DNA of 64,000 nt from Druceiella hillmani (GCA_039881145.1 JAYKKI010000009.1:10046001-10110000); one strand, 5' to 3'. Positions 1 to 12,313 are shown, counted from the first letter of the stretch. Notes: generated by a model not told the origin, from the letters alone. Made by a program: numbers and translations.

Positions 1-1616
1 TCCAATCGGCTGCCGATGAAATTAGAGAAATCACCTATAAAAATTAAGAGTCAAGTAACAATTTTGCTGTTTTCTTTTGAAGGTTTTTGGGAAATAGTAA
101 ATTATTAAATAGCTCATATATACATTTAATTAAGAAATGTTTCATATAAGTATAAAATAATATACGAGTGTCGAATATATTTAAGGTGCATACTTATCGC
201 CATTTTTTTTAAATAAAAGACAGAAAGAAATGTTCTGCCCAGAAATCACACTCTGTTGCTGCGACACATTATAATGATGAAAATAAAAGATAATTTTTAA
301 AATTAAAACCGAATTTAGTATCAGATGTCTGTATTAACTTTGTTAGGCAACGAATAAATATAAAAAATGTGGAGTATGAAAAAAATTTTAGGAAAGAAAT
401 ATGAATTATGTCCAACAATTTTACGTCATAAAATCAAGACCAGAGTGATAGAACCAGAAGGTAGTAGTAGGTTTGTTATTTAAAAAGATACTCCATAAAT
501 AAAAGCACAACCTGCATTTGGTTATTGAACAATATCCGTACTCAAGTTTGAATTTAATTTACAATGTCGTCTCTTTCTAATTTACTCCAGTATATATCTT
601 AATGGGTCTGCAAACTTGGAATGTGGAATATGGAGTATGAAAATAACTTTATGAAATAAATATCAAGTTACGTGCAATGTTATAAAATCAAAACAACAGT
701 GACAGTACCGTTGTGGTATTATATTTTATTGAAAAAACTGTGTATGTTTTCATAAATAAAAGTACATATCTGTATTATTGAATAATATCAGTACTGAAGT
801 AAGATATTTCATTTACAATATCTTGTTATTCCTGCTGCGCTTTTGAAATCTTATCGTGAATGTAGATCATAATGGATGTGCAAACATGAGTGCTAGTTGT
901 TTTTGCAGAAATTCCTATAACAATAGTATCACTTATTACGTGATCTGACAATTAGGTCTTGGCGTTGCACTTTGCTATATATTTGGTTTCAAGTGTCGTT
1001 TTCCCAATAGCAAGTCATATCGAATACACGCAAAATATCTGGTAATGATAAATTATAACTTACGTCGTCTTGGTGATATTCTTTCAGGTGGGAAAACGAA
1101 ACAATGGAGCTGATATTATTTACGACGTAATGTAAATCTGACTCGTAAACGTCGAATCACTATTTTCCAATTGTTATCACGTCAGTATTGCAACATCAAT
1201 AATACTGATTTTTTCACTCTTGGGTAATTTCCAAAAACGGTTCTTTTATTTATTTACTATCTGGTATTGTTTTATTTCACTCATGTTTAAATTCATTCAT
1301 ATATATTCATTTCTAATAAATACTTACTTTTTACGCATTTGTAAGAAACAATTTTATGTGTTTCATCTCCATAATTAACTATAAAAAGCACGGTACATAC
1401 ATACCGCAAGAAAAATATGTAAATTTTCTAATATAAATGTAATTGCAAAAAAATATTCGTGGAAAAATGATTATCCAAAGATGGCAAAAGATGATCGTAA
1501 TCGTATTTTATTATCAATCGAGAATCTCGGAGTGTAATCAAGTGCCTCCTTCAATTGGTTCTTTTAAGAAAAGACACTTCTAGAAAAATAAACTGCTATA
1601 CAGAGTTATTCCATGT

Positions 1617-1659
1617 CTATATATATGTATATATTTATATATATCTATATATATATATA

Positions 1660-1709
<50 letters not shown>
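1617..1709. repeat. (TA)n microsatellite, interrupted
   Basis: Mostly alternating T and A with a few TG, TT and TC interruptions. The same locus in copy B is 51351-51460. Alternating TA is self-complementary and can extrude as a hairpin, and its length is unreliable in assemblies. Confidence 0.95.
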
Positions 1710-3300
1710 CGTAGCTCACAAGTTTTAATAATAATTACATTTTTAGTTTTCAATAGCCTACTATTATCAACGCACTAATAATACTAAACTCACATTTATA
1801 CCGCTTGCGTACTTCTAATTAAGATATTTATGTGTACAGAATTAAAACCATATACTTTATTCAAAAATATAATGCAAAGTTTGGGAACAAATTTACACTT
1901 TATTTTTAATTTATATTATACGATTGGAAAACATTATATAACCTTGGTTAATAGTTACCGACACTGATGTTAATTATATGCAAAAATATTAAAATTAACA
2001 CACATTCACTTTCATTGGTAACTTTGCAAAGGACTAATTGTAAAATCTTACAGACTTATTCTCCCGAGACTGAAATTGTTTACGTAAGAAATAAATTGTT
2101 GAAGTTTTTTTTTAAACGACAATATTCCAAAATAAAATATATAACGAATGAAAGGCTCTAAAAGTATATAAGTATTAACATTATTTTTTAAACAATGTTA
2201 GCTCGGCGTCGAGGATACATAGGTCATTTTACAGTTACATTACTGCTACATGGCTTTCAATAAGGGTAACAGGTATAAGTTTGTAGCAAGATAAAACAAT
2301 TTGTAATCACACTGCTATGCATACCAACCAAGTGTTATAAAATATATTTTCACAAATTACAAACCAATTATACTCCATCATATTGTCTATCAGGTGATTA
2401 AACTCTTTAAAACCGTGATAAAATGGGGAATTCCAATGTAAATCGGTTCTAAATACACGCTAATTTTTGGTACCAAAAGACCGCATAAAATATTTTCCAA
2501 ACTCTCTCAAATTAGAGCTCCCGATATAGCATGCTGAGTTTCCTTTTCTGCTATTTGGTTTTTGTATGTCAAGCTCTAAATGGGTAAACTATCAATGAAA
2601 GTAATTAAAAATGAATATGTTAGCAAAAGTATTAATTTAAATTGATATTGTAATAACAATTATTAATTACAAATAATTAAAATAAATATTTCAGGTAAAA
2701 TATTAAATAAAATTAATGTTGTAATTAAAAAACAATTAGTAAACGTTAATGAAGGGGCAAAAAATATTTATGATTTTAAAATAATTCCCTTAAAAAATTT
2801 AAGAATCCAGGAGGTTCATTATCACATTTAGCGAATAGTATGTATTTCTAGTTTTATTTGAACGGTTTCAATTATTTGAACATGAACCAATTCAAACGTT
2901 TTTTTCAAAATCAATGCATTGGCAAAAGTCACTTTTCTCACAAGCACTCGCAAAAATGTCAGCAAGGTCCTAAAATCAGAGACATACTAATATAAAATTA
3001 GTTTACTTGTTTGTATTTACTTTTTCACATGTAATCAAAAAATACATTTAATAAAGAAGATATTAAAATTATCTTTTCGAGTTTGTTTACTATCATAAAA
3101 ATTGCATCGAAAAAATAATGAAATATAATTTCGTTTAATCTCACGAGTTAAACTTCAACATGTACACATCATCTGATAATGCGTATGATACTATTGCAGT
3201 TGAACTTTATTACTCATATGAATTAATACGAAATCATATATTTAAATGCAAATTTTATTCACTTGTATTCTATTACTAATTTTTAAGTCTTTCATTGCAG

Positions 3301-4526
3301 TACTTTTTCCGAACAGTATGGCTTCATGCGCTGTATGAAGGATGTATTAGAGACGGGAGTAAAATTCAGTTGATTTTCAAATTCATTGACTTCTCATTAT
3401 CATCTTAAATTGCATCCAGATAAATCATACAACTTGTTATAAGAAGATGAATTCGATACCATTATTTTTTATTCATAACTTACAACTTTTAAACTGCGAA
3501 TAATCGTCAGGAATCTAGAACTATTCGCAGGTTTACACCGTCAGACTTTTGCTTGCTTACAAAAAATTGTTTTTTACTACGCAGCTGGGTTAATTTTTTT
3601 ATTCTAATTTTTTTAATTTTTTATAACTAGTCCAACAATCAATTATAATTTAAAAACAAAAAAAGAAGTGTTTATTGTTTTTATGGTCATTTTTGTAGAA
3701 AGAAGTGTTTATTATTTTTGTCAGTATCAGATTAAAATTTTATTATTATGTCTTCGTAAATATGTCATTTGGTCTCCTAATTATAGAGCAATTTTAAAAG
3801 GCTTATTCTATTATGCCCTTTTATATATCACAGCCTACACCTCAATTGTTATAAGATGCAAAACAGAAAAAAGGACTGGCAAATAGAATATATTTAAGAA
3901 TTTTTGTAGTTCACGATATAATAGCACTTTACCCTAATACATTTTTTATAAATTACAAATTACGTTTGATAAATTATAAAGCGTGAAACTAGCAATGCAA
4001 GCGTTGTAATGGAATGGAAGCTGTATAATGAAGCTGGAATATGGTGAAAAGTTATGTCGACTTTAATTTTATATAAATATTGTAATTAACATTTTCTTTC
4101 CAATGTAAAAATTCACATTTTTTATTTTCACCTATATTTTGTTTCATATATTCAATTTCAGCTGATGAATTTTTACATTTTTCGTTATTAAAATCATTTT
4201 AATTTTTATTTGTGACTTTTCCCGTTATTTCTAAAATTGCATATAATACATCGTTGTCTTATTATATCTCTCAATTTATGTATTATTATCTGTGTGTAAT
4301 GTTAGTTCATGTGAATATAGAAGAACAAATAACCAATGGTGCTTTATATTGGGCTAATTGGAAGTCATTAAGACGCAAAAGACATTTTTTGAATTCATAT
4401 ATAACTTTTATGCTTCCCGAATCATACTGCGCCTTTTTCAATGAAAATGTGTTTAAGATAGCTTTCATAATTATCAGAATTACTCACTTTATTGTCGACT
4501 TCAAAAGCCAGAAGCTCACTTTATGA
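3301..4526 (+). pseudogene. Decayed membrane-protein remnant, weakly odorant-receptor-like (copy A)
   Basis: Three open stretches lie in series. The first (3301-3405) follows a good splice acceptor (tttcattgcag, ending at 3300) and is open for 35 codons. The second is 3668-3886. The third follows another acceptor ending at 4161 and runs to a stop at 4524-4526, broken only by TAA at 4200. The third encodes a hydrophobic segment, then an acidic turn and the pattern I-x-x-G-A-L-Y-x-x-x-W-x-x-L-x-x-K/R-R. That pattern is reminiscent of the last loop and final helix of insect odorant receptors. Frameshifts separate the parts and no usable ATG start is seen. A+T-rich DNA makes chance hydrophobic ORFs, so the family guess is weak; a gustatory receptor or random reading are alternatives. 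Confidence 0.3.
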
Positions 4527-5689
4527 AATACATTTGGTTATTAACCATTACCCCCTATTTAAATAAAATTTAACAATAAATATTAAATATAATTATTTAG
4601 GTGTAGCTTTCTAAAATTGACGCAGGCATAACAGCACTTTAAAATAATATCATACAGAAGCACCATCAAAGCTGTTAATACATGTGTCACTTAAATAATA
4701 TATTTTTACATAATTAAGATTAAATTACAAATATCTATTTAAAGTTATCCATGGAGGAACTATTATGGTGAGTTAATAATCTGCTTGCGTTAGGATTATT
4801 TTTAAAATGGTCATAAAATTAACACTAACAAACTAATAAAAAGCCAAGGGCAAGATAAAATATGCAAAAAGGATAAGCGATAAGTTGACAATGTTATTTA
4901 AGTGTATAATAGCATATTATGCAGCACTGAAATATGACTTTATCGCCCCCAGTTAAGGCTGTACCTTAGAGGTTATCTTATAAAACTTTCTTCTCTGAGT
5001 GCATAGTAGCCTTTTAATTACCATGTATATGATATAACCTTGCGGAGAAATGTAATTATTAAATTCACAAATAATTGAAAAAAAAAATTATCAGATTTTG
5101 TAAAAACATGATTCAGATTTCGAAGTGAAACCTCAACACATATAGCTAGATCCTAAGTTTTTTTACGTCATAATTTATTCGCAAATAAACTCTAATGGTA
5201 CACCAAGTAAGGTGTATCATAAAAATAATAGTGAAATTCTCGCACCAGAAGCAAAAGGACGACACGTGTTTTTCAAAATTATGTTTTTTAATTTTTGCGT
5301 AAATTTGTAACGACTGCAAGGTCATATTACATTAATTTATTTAAAAAATAACACAGGAGGATATGAATTACTGAAACAATTACCGGTCCAACGTTTTTAA
5401 ATATAAAAAAGTCTGAGATAAAACGTTCGGGTTTCGAAAATATCGACTTCCATCCAAATTAATCAGACTTAGGATCCTGTACTTTTATTTATCAGAATTA
5501 AAACAACACATCCAGAGAACCGAAACATAATATTAATAAGGAGACTGTAGATAAGATTTTTAAGTCAAGTAAAATATTTTTTCTGCTAGGAATAAAAGCT
5601 TGAAAAACTATTCCAACATATATTAAATTAGAAGGATACTTAAAGAAATATTACTGAGAGTCAATTACTCAAAGGATCCACATACGTAC

Positions 5690-6640
5690 ACGCATGTGTT
5701 TGTGTAGGCGTTAGAAGCAGAAGCTGATTGTGTTTGTTTAGTTTGTTAATTCCTCTGCATATATATGTATATTATAAACACGTACGCACAGCTACATACA
5801 AATCCACAAACGCGTGTTATTCAAATTTTTCTAAACGTGGTTGCTCTTGCTGCAAAGTTTATATTTTTGTAGAAATTAACTTCTTACTACTTCTTTCATA
5901 TGAGCTGGCCATAAAATAAATAAAACTCTACCTAAAGAGCAAACGTTGGTTGGATTTTATTACGGATTTAATTTCATCGAAATGAAACTCATTTTTAATA
6001 GCGTTAACATTTCTTATCTGGATTCAACCTGCTCGCCTCTCAATCTGAAATATTTATATAATCATACGTTACGCTCGAAAATATCTGGTTTATTTGAAAG
6101 ATTAACTCACATTCAATGACTCAACTGTGACCGCGTTTCAGTTCACCTTCATTAAAGTGGCGGGCAAAAGAATGTCTGCCCATTCTAATTAATTCATTAT
6201 TTTCTATGAAACTTCATTTACTTTTATGAGACGACGTGTCTTCGAAGCGACTTCTTTTGATGAATGTTGCATTATAATATAATAACAACCGAAGCAGAAT
6301 GGCCCTTTGTTTCTTTTTAATAATTTTTCATTAAGGATGTATGAAAAAATAAGACATCGTCTTAAACGTAAAAACACCTTAATTTACAATTACTATTATT
6401 TCACTGTTCTATATGAGATATAATGCCTTTAATTTTGGTAACGGCTTATATGAATTATGGAAAATCTAGAGTAGTGAAGTTTCTCTCACTGACCACATTA
6501 AACACTTTTTAAGTTTAATAAACTTGTTCAGTAGGAGTTTAACTCGCACCACGAGGATTCCGTAAACATTAGGTACTTATCAATATTCTCTGTAACTCTG
6601 TAATTCTGTAACATTATTTACAAACCTTAATATTATTTCT
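5690..6640. other. Near-identical island between copies, candidate regulatory region
   Basis: Between about 6071 and 6645 I count a single difference from copy B by eye, against many substitutions and indels over 1-5600. No ORF explains this. The island holds homeodomain-type cores such as taattaattcatta (about 6187-6200) and, at 5907-5915, ggccataaa, whose complement TTTATGGCC resembles a posterior-Hox/caudal-type site. One 26-bp piece near 6040-6066 is absent from copy B. Selective constraint on noncoding DNA or recent gene conversion could both produce this. Confidence 0.45.
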
Positions 6641-6975
6641 CACCATGTAAATATATAAATATATTGATTAGTATATATTTCAAAGACTTCATAAATACAG
6701 AATACGTAGTTATTTTTGCACCTGTTTTAAGATATATATAAGTATAGAGATTCTCTGATGTATGTTCACTACTATATATCATAAGTTTGTCCATTAAAAA
6801 ATTGCTCCATTTTTATATGTAGTGGAGGTACGTCACAAAATTTTGTTTCAAAGACTTTATTTCGTAGTTTTATATGCGCTATAAATATGCAAAATATTGC
6901 CAAAAATGGCCTTTCTGCACTAAGAGTCTGAGTAAAACAACTGTGACCTACAGCCAGGACACATACATAAAGGAA

Positions 6976-6999
6976 CTCGGAGTATTCCCTCGGAGTATT
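6976..6999. repeat. Short tandem repeat, 11-bp unit
   Basis: CTCGGAGTATT occurs at 6976-6986 and again at 6989-6999. The pair is present in both copies (near 57066 in copy B), so it predates the duplication. Confidence 0.85.
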
Positions 7000-7597
7000 T
7001 GGCTACGAAAACTCTAATAAAAAAACACGTAGTTTTTATCAAGGATTCGAAGAGAAATGCGTTTTAGGTATAAAAATTAAGAATAAAGTAACTGTGTGGA
7101 CGACTGCTGTGCTCGTATATATCAAAATATATATTTTACTCTAGTTCACATCTTATTTTAGGTTTAAGGAAAAAATTACGCTATTTTATTAATTTACCGA
7201 ACAATCAATTTATATAAAAACAAGACTATGTTGAAAATGTCGCTTGCGAACTAATAAACAGAATAGACTTAAATTAATTAATGACTAGATTTAAAAAAAA
7301 ATTGTTAGTTATTTGCCCTATAAATCCATAACATAAATACCATGCGTATAAAATTAAAAAGAAATTTATTAGATAAACGGTGATTAGGCTCATTTATAAT
7401 GGTAATAAATGGACCAATAAGTGTTATCTGCCAAAAATATTTCCTGTCGCCCTAACCTATAATTAATTTTAACCGATAGAATCAATCAACATTAAAATCT
7501 TTAGTAAATATAAGTTTTGGGGAAAACTATTATTAAACCTCGTTTTTCACATGTATAACTTATACCGTTTCCTTTAGTTAAAATAACTTTATTTATA

Positions 7598-7601
<4 letters not shown>

Positions 7602-7642
<41 letters not shown>
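7602..7642. repeat. (TA)n microsatellite
   Basis: Uninterrupted TA alternation of 41 bases. The copy B locus at 57673-57732 is longer (about 60 bases). Flanks on the right are identical for over 500 bases between copies, so only the array length changed. Confidence 0.95.
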
Positions 7643-7647
<5 letters not shown>

Positions 7648-8181
7648 TATTGAACTTGAAAATTCACTTTCAAAATTCAGACTATAATATATAACGTAAG
7701 TGTCATTAGCAACAATAACCATTTGAGTTTAGAAGACTTACCAGGCTTGACTTATAAAAGTATAATGAACTAGACGTCAACTGGTAAAACCTCTTCGAAG
7801 ATGACCGTAAGTACGTAGTGTACGTTGGTTGCTCCATACTGCTGTGAATATAATATTATACACCAAGTATTTATCTAGTGTTGCCCACGAAGTAGTTCTA
7901 TAATATCATCCAGGAAGTTGTTCTCTATTTAACAGTTCATTAAGTTTATTGCTATTATAAGAGGGACTACGTAGCGCACGATGGATAAATATCGAATCAA
8001 TCGGACTTCCGCCCACTCATATTCAGCTCTGATGGTGTAGTGTTGCGATAATAAATAAAGTCGCTTATTTGTAATTACATTAAACGACCAGTCGACCATA
8101 AAATATTGCTAATTATCGAAAAAATCACCGTGAATTCGATTAGAATATTTGTAATTGATTCTTAACACAAATTACGTAGAT
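7643..8181. other. Zero-difference island between copies
   Basis: I see no substitution or indel against 57733-58271 over this entire stretch, while the next 200 bases (8190-8390) differ by many substitutions and indels. The island contains the TATA, initiator, ATG and splice-donor arrangement annotated at 7753-7812. It also holds a strong donor-like word on the minus strand (cctggtaagt, complement of 7736-7745) and gaccataaaatat near 8095. No ORF of useful length is present. It may be a promoter or enhancer under constraint, or a gene-conversion tract. Confidence 0.5.
7753..7812 (+). promoter_or_regulatory. Candidate TATA promoter with a very short first coding exon (copy A)
   Basis: TATAAAAG lies at 7753-7760. 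A possible initiator gtcaac places a start at A7779, 26 bases downstream. ATG follows at 7801-7803, then ACC and a strong donor word GTAAGT at 7807-7812. Very short first exons coding only a few residues are known in insect cuticle-protein and other secreted-protein genes, so this layout could be a Met-Thr first exon. I found no matching second exon with a signal peptide nearby, so it could be an orphaned promoter, a lncRNA start or coincidence. A competing donor word exists on the minus strand near 7740. Confidence 0.3.
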
Positions 8182-8340
8182 TTGTTGATTTCTTACGTCT
8201 TCCATTTCTGACAGTTTCTTTCATTATTCCGTAGTTAATAGGCAGGCGGCCTGTACAGGTAAATAACACTGGGTTTATAGTGATCACAGTGACACAAACT
8301 TTTTTCCACTTCATGTCAATTGAACGATGAATATCGTGAA

Positions 8341-8370
8341 GTTAGATTCGTCTAGGTTAGATTCGTCTAT
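8341..8370. repeat. Tandem duplication of 15 bp, copy A only
   Basis: GTTAGATTCGTCTA(G/T) occurs at 8341-8355 and 8356-8370. Copy B has a single unit near 58428-58442. It lies in the sharply divergent gap between two near-identical islands. Confidence 0.85.
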
Positions 8371-9024
8371 TGTGTAATAATATGCAAATGTCATTCACCT
8401 TCAATCGAAATCGGACTCAAATAAACAAAATCTATTTGATAAGCATTGCACTTGAATTAATAAATTAATGGAAATTGACGGAAATAATTTTGAAATAGCC
8501 ACATAACCAAGTTATCAGAATCAGTGAACAATAATGTGAATATTTACAAATAGTTGAAACGAAATACTCAATGTTGATAATTTTTTAAAATGTTTGTGTT
8601 TATCTAAATGTGCACGGAACCTTTATAGCGGGAGCTTTACTCATAATTGACAAGTTTATTATGATTTGACAAGGATATTAAATGAAAACATAAAATTATT
8701 TTCTTAATTCACTTCCAATTTGTCAGATAGTATATTTCATTGTACCCCTGTACATAATGTCCAAACCTAAATTAATATTTGAAGAGCAAAATTGTAAAAA
8801 AGTCAGTTGAAACTGATATTTGCAACAATTTAATGATGGCTAAACTATAAATTATTCAATGGTAGTGCATACCTAGAAAAGTTTTAGAATGTAGGGAATT
8901 TCAGTATTCATATGATTGTCACGGAACATTTATAAAAATATTAAGGAAAAGACGCACGCATTTTTGAATTTGAAATTTCCGTAGTAAAGTTAATTATATG
9001 CGAACTCTATAATAAATAAAAACC

Positions 9025-9345
9025 AGCCAAGTACGAGTCGGACTTACGTACAAAGAGTTCCATAGCGTCAAACATTATTACACTTAGTTTCTATTTCTCA
9101 AAGACACAGTGAAAAACAAAGTTATTTCTGCATTCGGTACCGATAATATCCCGTATCTCAAAACCTACTAATTCTATTCAAACCAATTTTCATTAAAACG
9201 TTACTTAAATTCTACTACATTAATCCTTTAGAATTTAATTACGAATTTTAAGAATTTTATAATAAATTGTTAGTTGAAAAGTTAGTTGAAAGTAGGTGTG
9301 ACACACTTTTCATGATTTTCTAAAACATATATATGCGCATACATT
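9025..9345. repeat. Decayed dispersed repeat, copy A
   Basis: The segment opens with ccaagtacgagtcggactt followed by a degenerate gagttcc word. I recall a very common lepidopteran repeat whose head reads roughly 'gtgcgagtcggactcgc ... gggttccgta'. The fit is partial and no terminal structure or target duplication is visible. The right limit is arbitrary. The repeat is shared with copy B at about 59093-59400. Class (MITE, SINE-like or LINE tail) cannot be told from this. Confidence 0.4.
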
Positions 9346-9779
9346 TCCAACGATTAATTTAACTAACGAAAGTTATTTTTGAACGTCTTTATCATTATTC
9401 AAGACCTATCTGACATTATTATACACGCCTGTGTGCTTTAAATTTTTCTCTCTTCTCTTAGTTGTATCTATTATGTGCTACCCCTAATATTCAAAGATTA
9501 TAGAACAAAGTCAATTAATCTAACTCTACGTAATCCTAATTATTTCAAATTTCTATACAGTATACATAAATGAAAACAACCGGTTTCCTATAGTTCCACA
9601 ACTTGTCACGTTACAGCATCAGAATAAACACATAATTATGATAAAAGATGAGACATTTTAAAAATACATAATATTATACGAACTTTTCTCGAAATAATTA
9701 CATATTGGCCAATACAACAATACCATTTGCAAAAAAACATCTAAAATATTAACTTCAAGAATGTTTGTTTCAATTAAGT

Positions 9780-10060
9780 TTCTTGTGGAACCGGAAAACA
9801 GTTTCCGGAAGCTATTTCCGCTGTTATTCCCTGGCCGACGCAAATGCATGCGCGGCTTGTCTCTGAACATCCACTGAGCGAGAATTAATTACAGCATCTC
9901 CCCGCAATAAATTTGTGAAAATTTGCACTGAGAGGAACTTGCAATTTAAAGGCAAGAGCTATAAATTGTGTCGCATTAAAGGCAGAGCGACAAGCTGTTT
10001 ATTATTTTGAGTTTCAGCAAACATACTGTACTTGCAACTATAAGTTGCAAGTATGCAATT
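9780..10060. other. Conserved noncoding island, copy A
   Basis: This is richer in G+C than its surroundings and well conserved in copy B (60475-60755). It contains a near-palindrome ccggaaa-acag-tttccgg at 9791-9808 with two ETS-like CCGGAA words. It also has acgcaaatgcatgcgcgg, a GCAATAAA word near 9903, and a perfect hairpin at 10029-10053. An open frame on the minus strand (9658-9870, 70 codons) crosses its left part, but all eight nucleotide differences between copies change the encoded residue, so conservation is not at protein level. Confidence 0.4.
10029..10053. repeat. Perfect hairpin, 11-bp arms, 3-base loop
   Basis: TACTTGCAACT, ATA, AGTTGCAAGTA. In copy B the arm base next to the loop is changed, giving 10-bp arms and a 5-base loop, and the rest of the stem is intact. 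It is too short for a miRNA precursor and looks more like a dyad protein-binding site or cruciform. Confidence 0.9.
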
Positions 10061-10464
10061 TTACATAAGGAAAGTGTGGTTTTATCAATTCAGAGCAAAG
10101 TTTATATAAACTTTTCTGTCTTTCGATATTAATTAGACATAAGGTCAAATTAATAATACAATATTTTCCGGGCTATTCTGAAAAATTATCTCTGGGAAAA
10201 AATGCTTTTTCAAGGAAAAGAGACAAAAGTTTTAGAATCATTAGTATTAAATTAATTGTATTAAATCACTTGTATTAAATAAATTATAAATACACACTAA
10301 ATTTACGAAAATAGAAGTGCATAACTAATAATTTTTCTCTATAATTCAATTTCAAAAATATACATATTTTCTGAAATAATTGTATTATCTACCAAGTAAT
10401 ACTTCAATACCATTACCAATTTTATCTCTTCCTCTAGATAATAAATGTTGAAATAAATGTGAGT

Positions 10465-10473
10465 GTATATATA

Positions 10474-10529
<56 letters not shown>
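10465..10529. repeat. (TA)n microsatellite
   Basis: Mostly pure TA alternation with one TTT interruption near its left end. The copy B locus is 61174-61281 and is much longer, with added interruptions. Confidence 0.95.
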
Positions 10530-10535
<6 letters not shown>

Positions 10536-10650
10536 TTAAATCCTTTTTCAGAAAAAAATTCAATATTAATTCAGTAGTAGTTTAGATCCTTTCATCTGTG
10601 GATAAATAATGTTTTACACGGATCCAAACAAATTAACCGTTAAAGGTAAA

Positions 10651-10702
10651 TACACTGCGATAACATTATATCATCATACACTGCGATAACATTATATCAT
10701 TA
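10651..10702. repeat. 26-bp tandem duplication, copy A only
   Basis: A unit beginning tacactgcgataacatta is present at 10651-10676 and again, with changes only in its last bases, at 10677-10702. Copy B has one unit near 61402. It arose after the copies diverged, or was lost from B. Confidence 0.9.
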
Positions 10703-12278
10703 TATTCACGGCGAACTTTCAATAGTAGATACTAACAAATTACAAACTTTTGGCTTTAGAATTTCTTGAAAATTATTTGAGTTAATGAAAATAATACAGC
10801 AAATCAATTAAAGCTACTTTGCATGTTTTTTCGTAGAGTAATAAAATAATTTTTTAATTCTAAAATTTCAGCATTAGTCAATGATGTCAAGTTTTTAAGT
10901 ATGCAAATTATAATAAATATAGTGGAATAGACATACATTTATAAGAAACCTCTATGTGATTGATTTATTTTGAACTTAACTCTCAAGATATAATTTAAAA
11001 TAAGTAGGACCTATATGGAAAAAAATATTCATCTTTATCTGTACATTACTCTAAAATTGAAATTTTTAAAATGATTAATATGGTCACGAAAGGCTGCAAG
11101 TTATTTTCTAAGGATGGGTTTTCATAAAACCAACGAAGGTACTTCCAAGTAAGAAAAAAATACCAATTTATGGAAGCTAGTGGCAAGTGATCTACTTACA
11201 GGGCTATATCCAATTTTGATGCCACCTATCAGAGATAGTACACTCAAATGTTATAAAATGCATATTTCTCTTCCATCCTAGACAGATTAGGTTGAAATTT
11301 CTTTCTTTAAATTGTTTTATATCTCACTTTTAACAAGTACTTGATCTTTGTGTATTCATAGAGGGTACGAGTACTTCCACAGAATCATTTAATTCATATT
11401 GCCTTCATGACAATAAATTAAAACAAATATAGAGAATTTTTAAAAATTTATGAACGTTTCATTTGTATTATTAATATATTTTTTGTTCGCCTATTTATAT
11501 TTCAAACATTACAAAGCAACTTGCGTTCTGCTGGATTTATTCTGATACCATTTCTGAAACGTTCTAATATGAATTTATATTCCACATATTGAGATTACAG
11601 AATGACAATTAACATTTTCCGGGCGTATCTCTCTGAGAATCGAGGCAGCAGTAGGCGCTAAGGAAGGAAATGATTGCAATGGCGTTAGGTCGCAAGGATG
11701 CCGGAAGGAAAACTAATTCTATAGCTAAAATTTAGAATCACAATCAGCGTTTCACATAACTACAAAAGGAATTTAAATTAAAACAATGGAATGACGCCAA
11801 AAAACAATTAATGTATCATGCCAAAATTGTATCGTTAAGATACATTTTAAAGTATGCTCTGGTGTAGAGATTTTATGACAAACCAAAAGTAATATCTACT
11901 AATCAAACTAAAAATAATATATTCAGTTTGTTGGCATGCTATTAGAAAAGCCATATAGTTTGACCGATTTATCTGTTTGGACTAGCGTGAGTGAATAAAA
12001 ACCTGATACAAGTCTCACATAATTTTACTCCGTAATAGTGAATAGTCCATATTTATGGAGAACTTTTAGTGTTAAAAAGATAATTGTTTGTTTTTCTTCC
12101 ATTTGTATTTAGCCCTATTCGAATAAAAAATAAGAATGTAACTAGTGGAATACTATGAAGTGAAGTAAAGATACAGGAATAATTGACTTATTCAACAAAA
12201 CGCATATGGCCTTAATAATGTGGAAACTCCATATACTCTGCTTGTATTGTTTCTTATCCAGCATATAATGTTTCTATT

Positions 12279-12313
12279 ATGATAATATAAAAAAGGGCTC
12301 ATTATATTATCAT
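12279..12313. repeat. Perfect hairpin, 11-bp arms (copy A)
   Basis: ATGATAATATA at 12279-12289 pairs with TATATTATCAT at 12303-12313 around a 13-base loop containing aaaaagggct. Arms and loop are kept exactly in copy B at 63012-63046. Confidence 0.9.

Noticed and set aside
9658..9870. 70-codon minus-strand ORF, also open in copy B at 60351-60563
   Set aside because: All eight nucleotide differences between copies alter the residue, there is no recognisable domain, and the open frame can be explained by the conserved DNA underneath.
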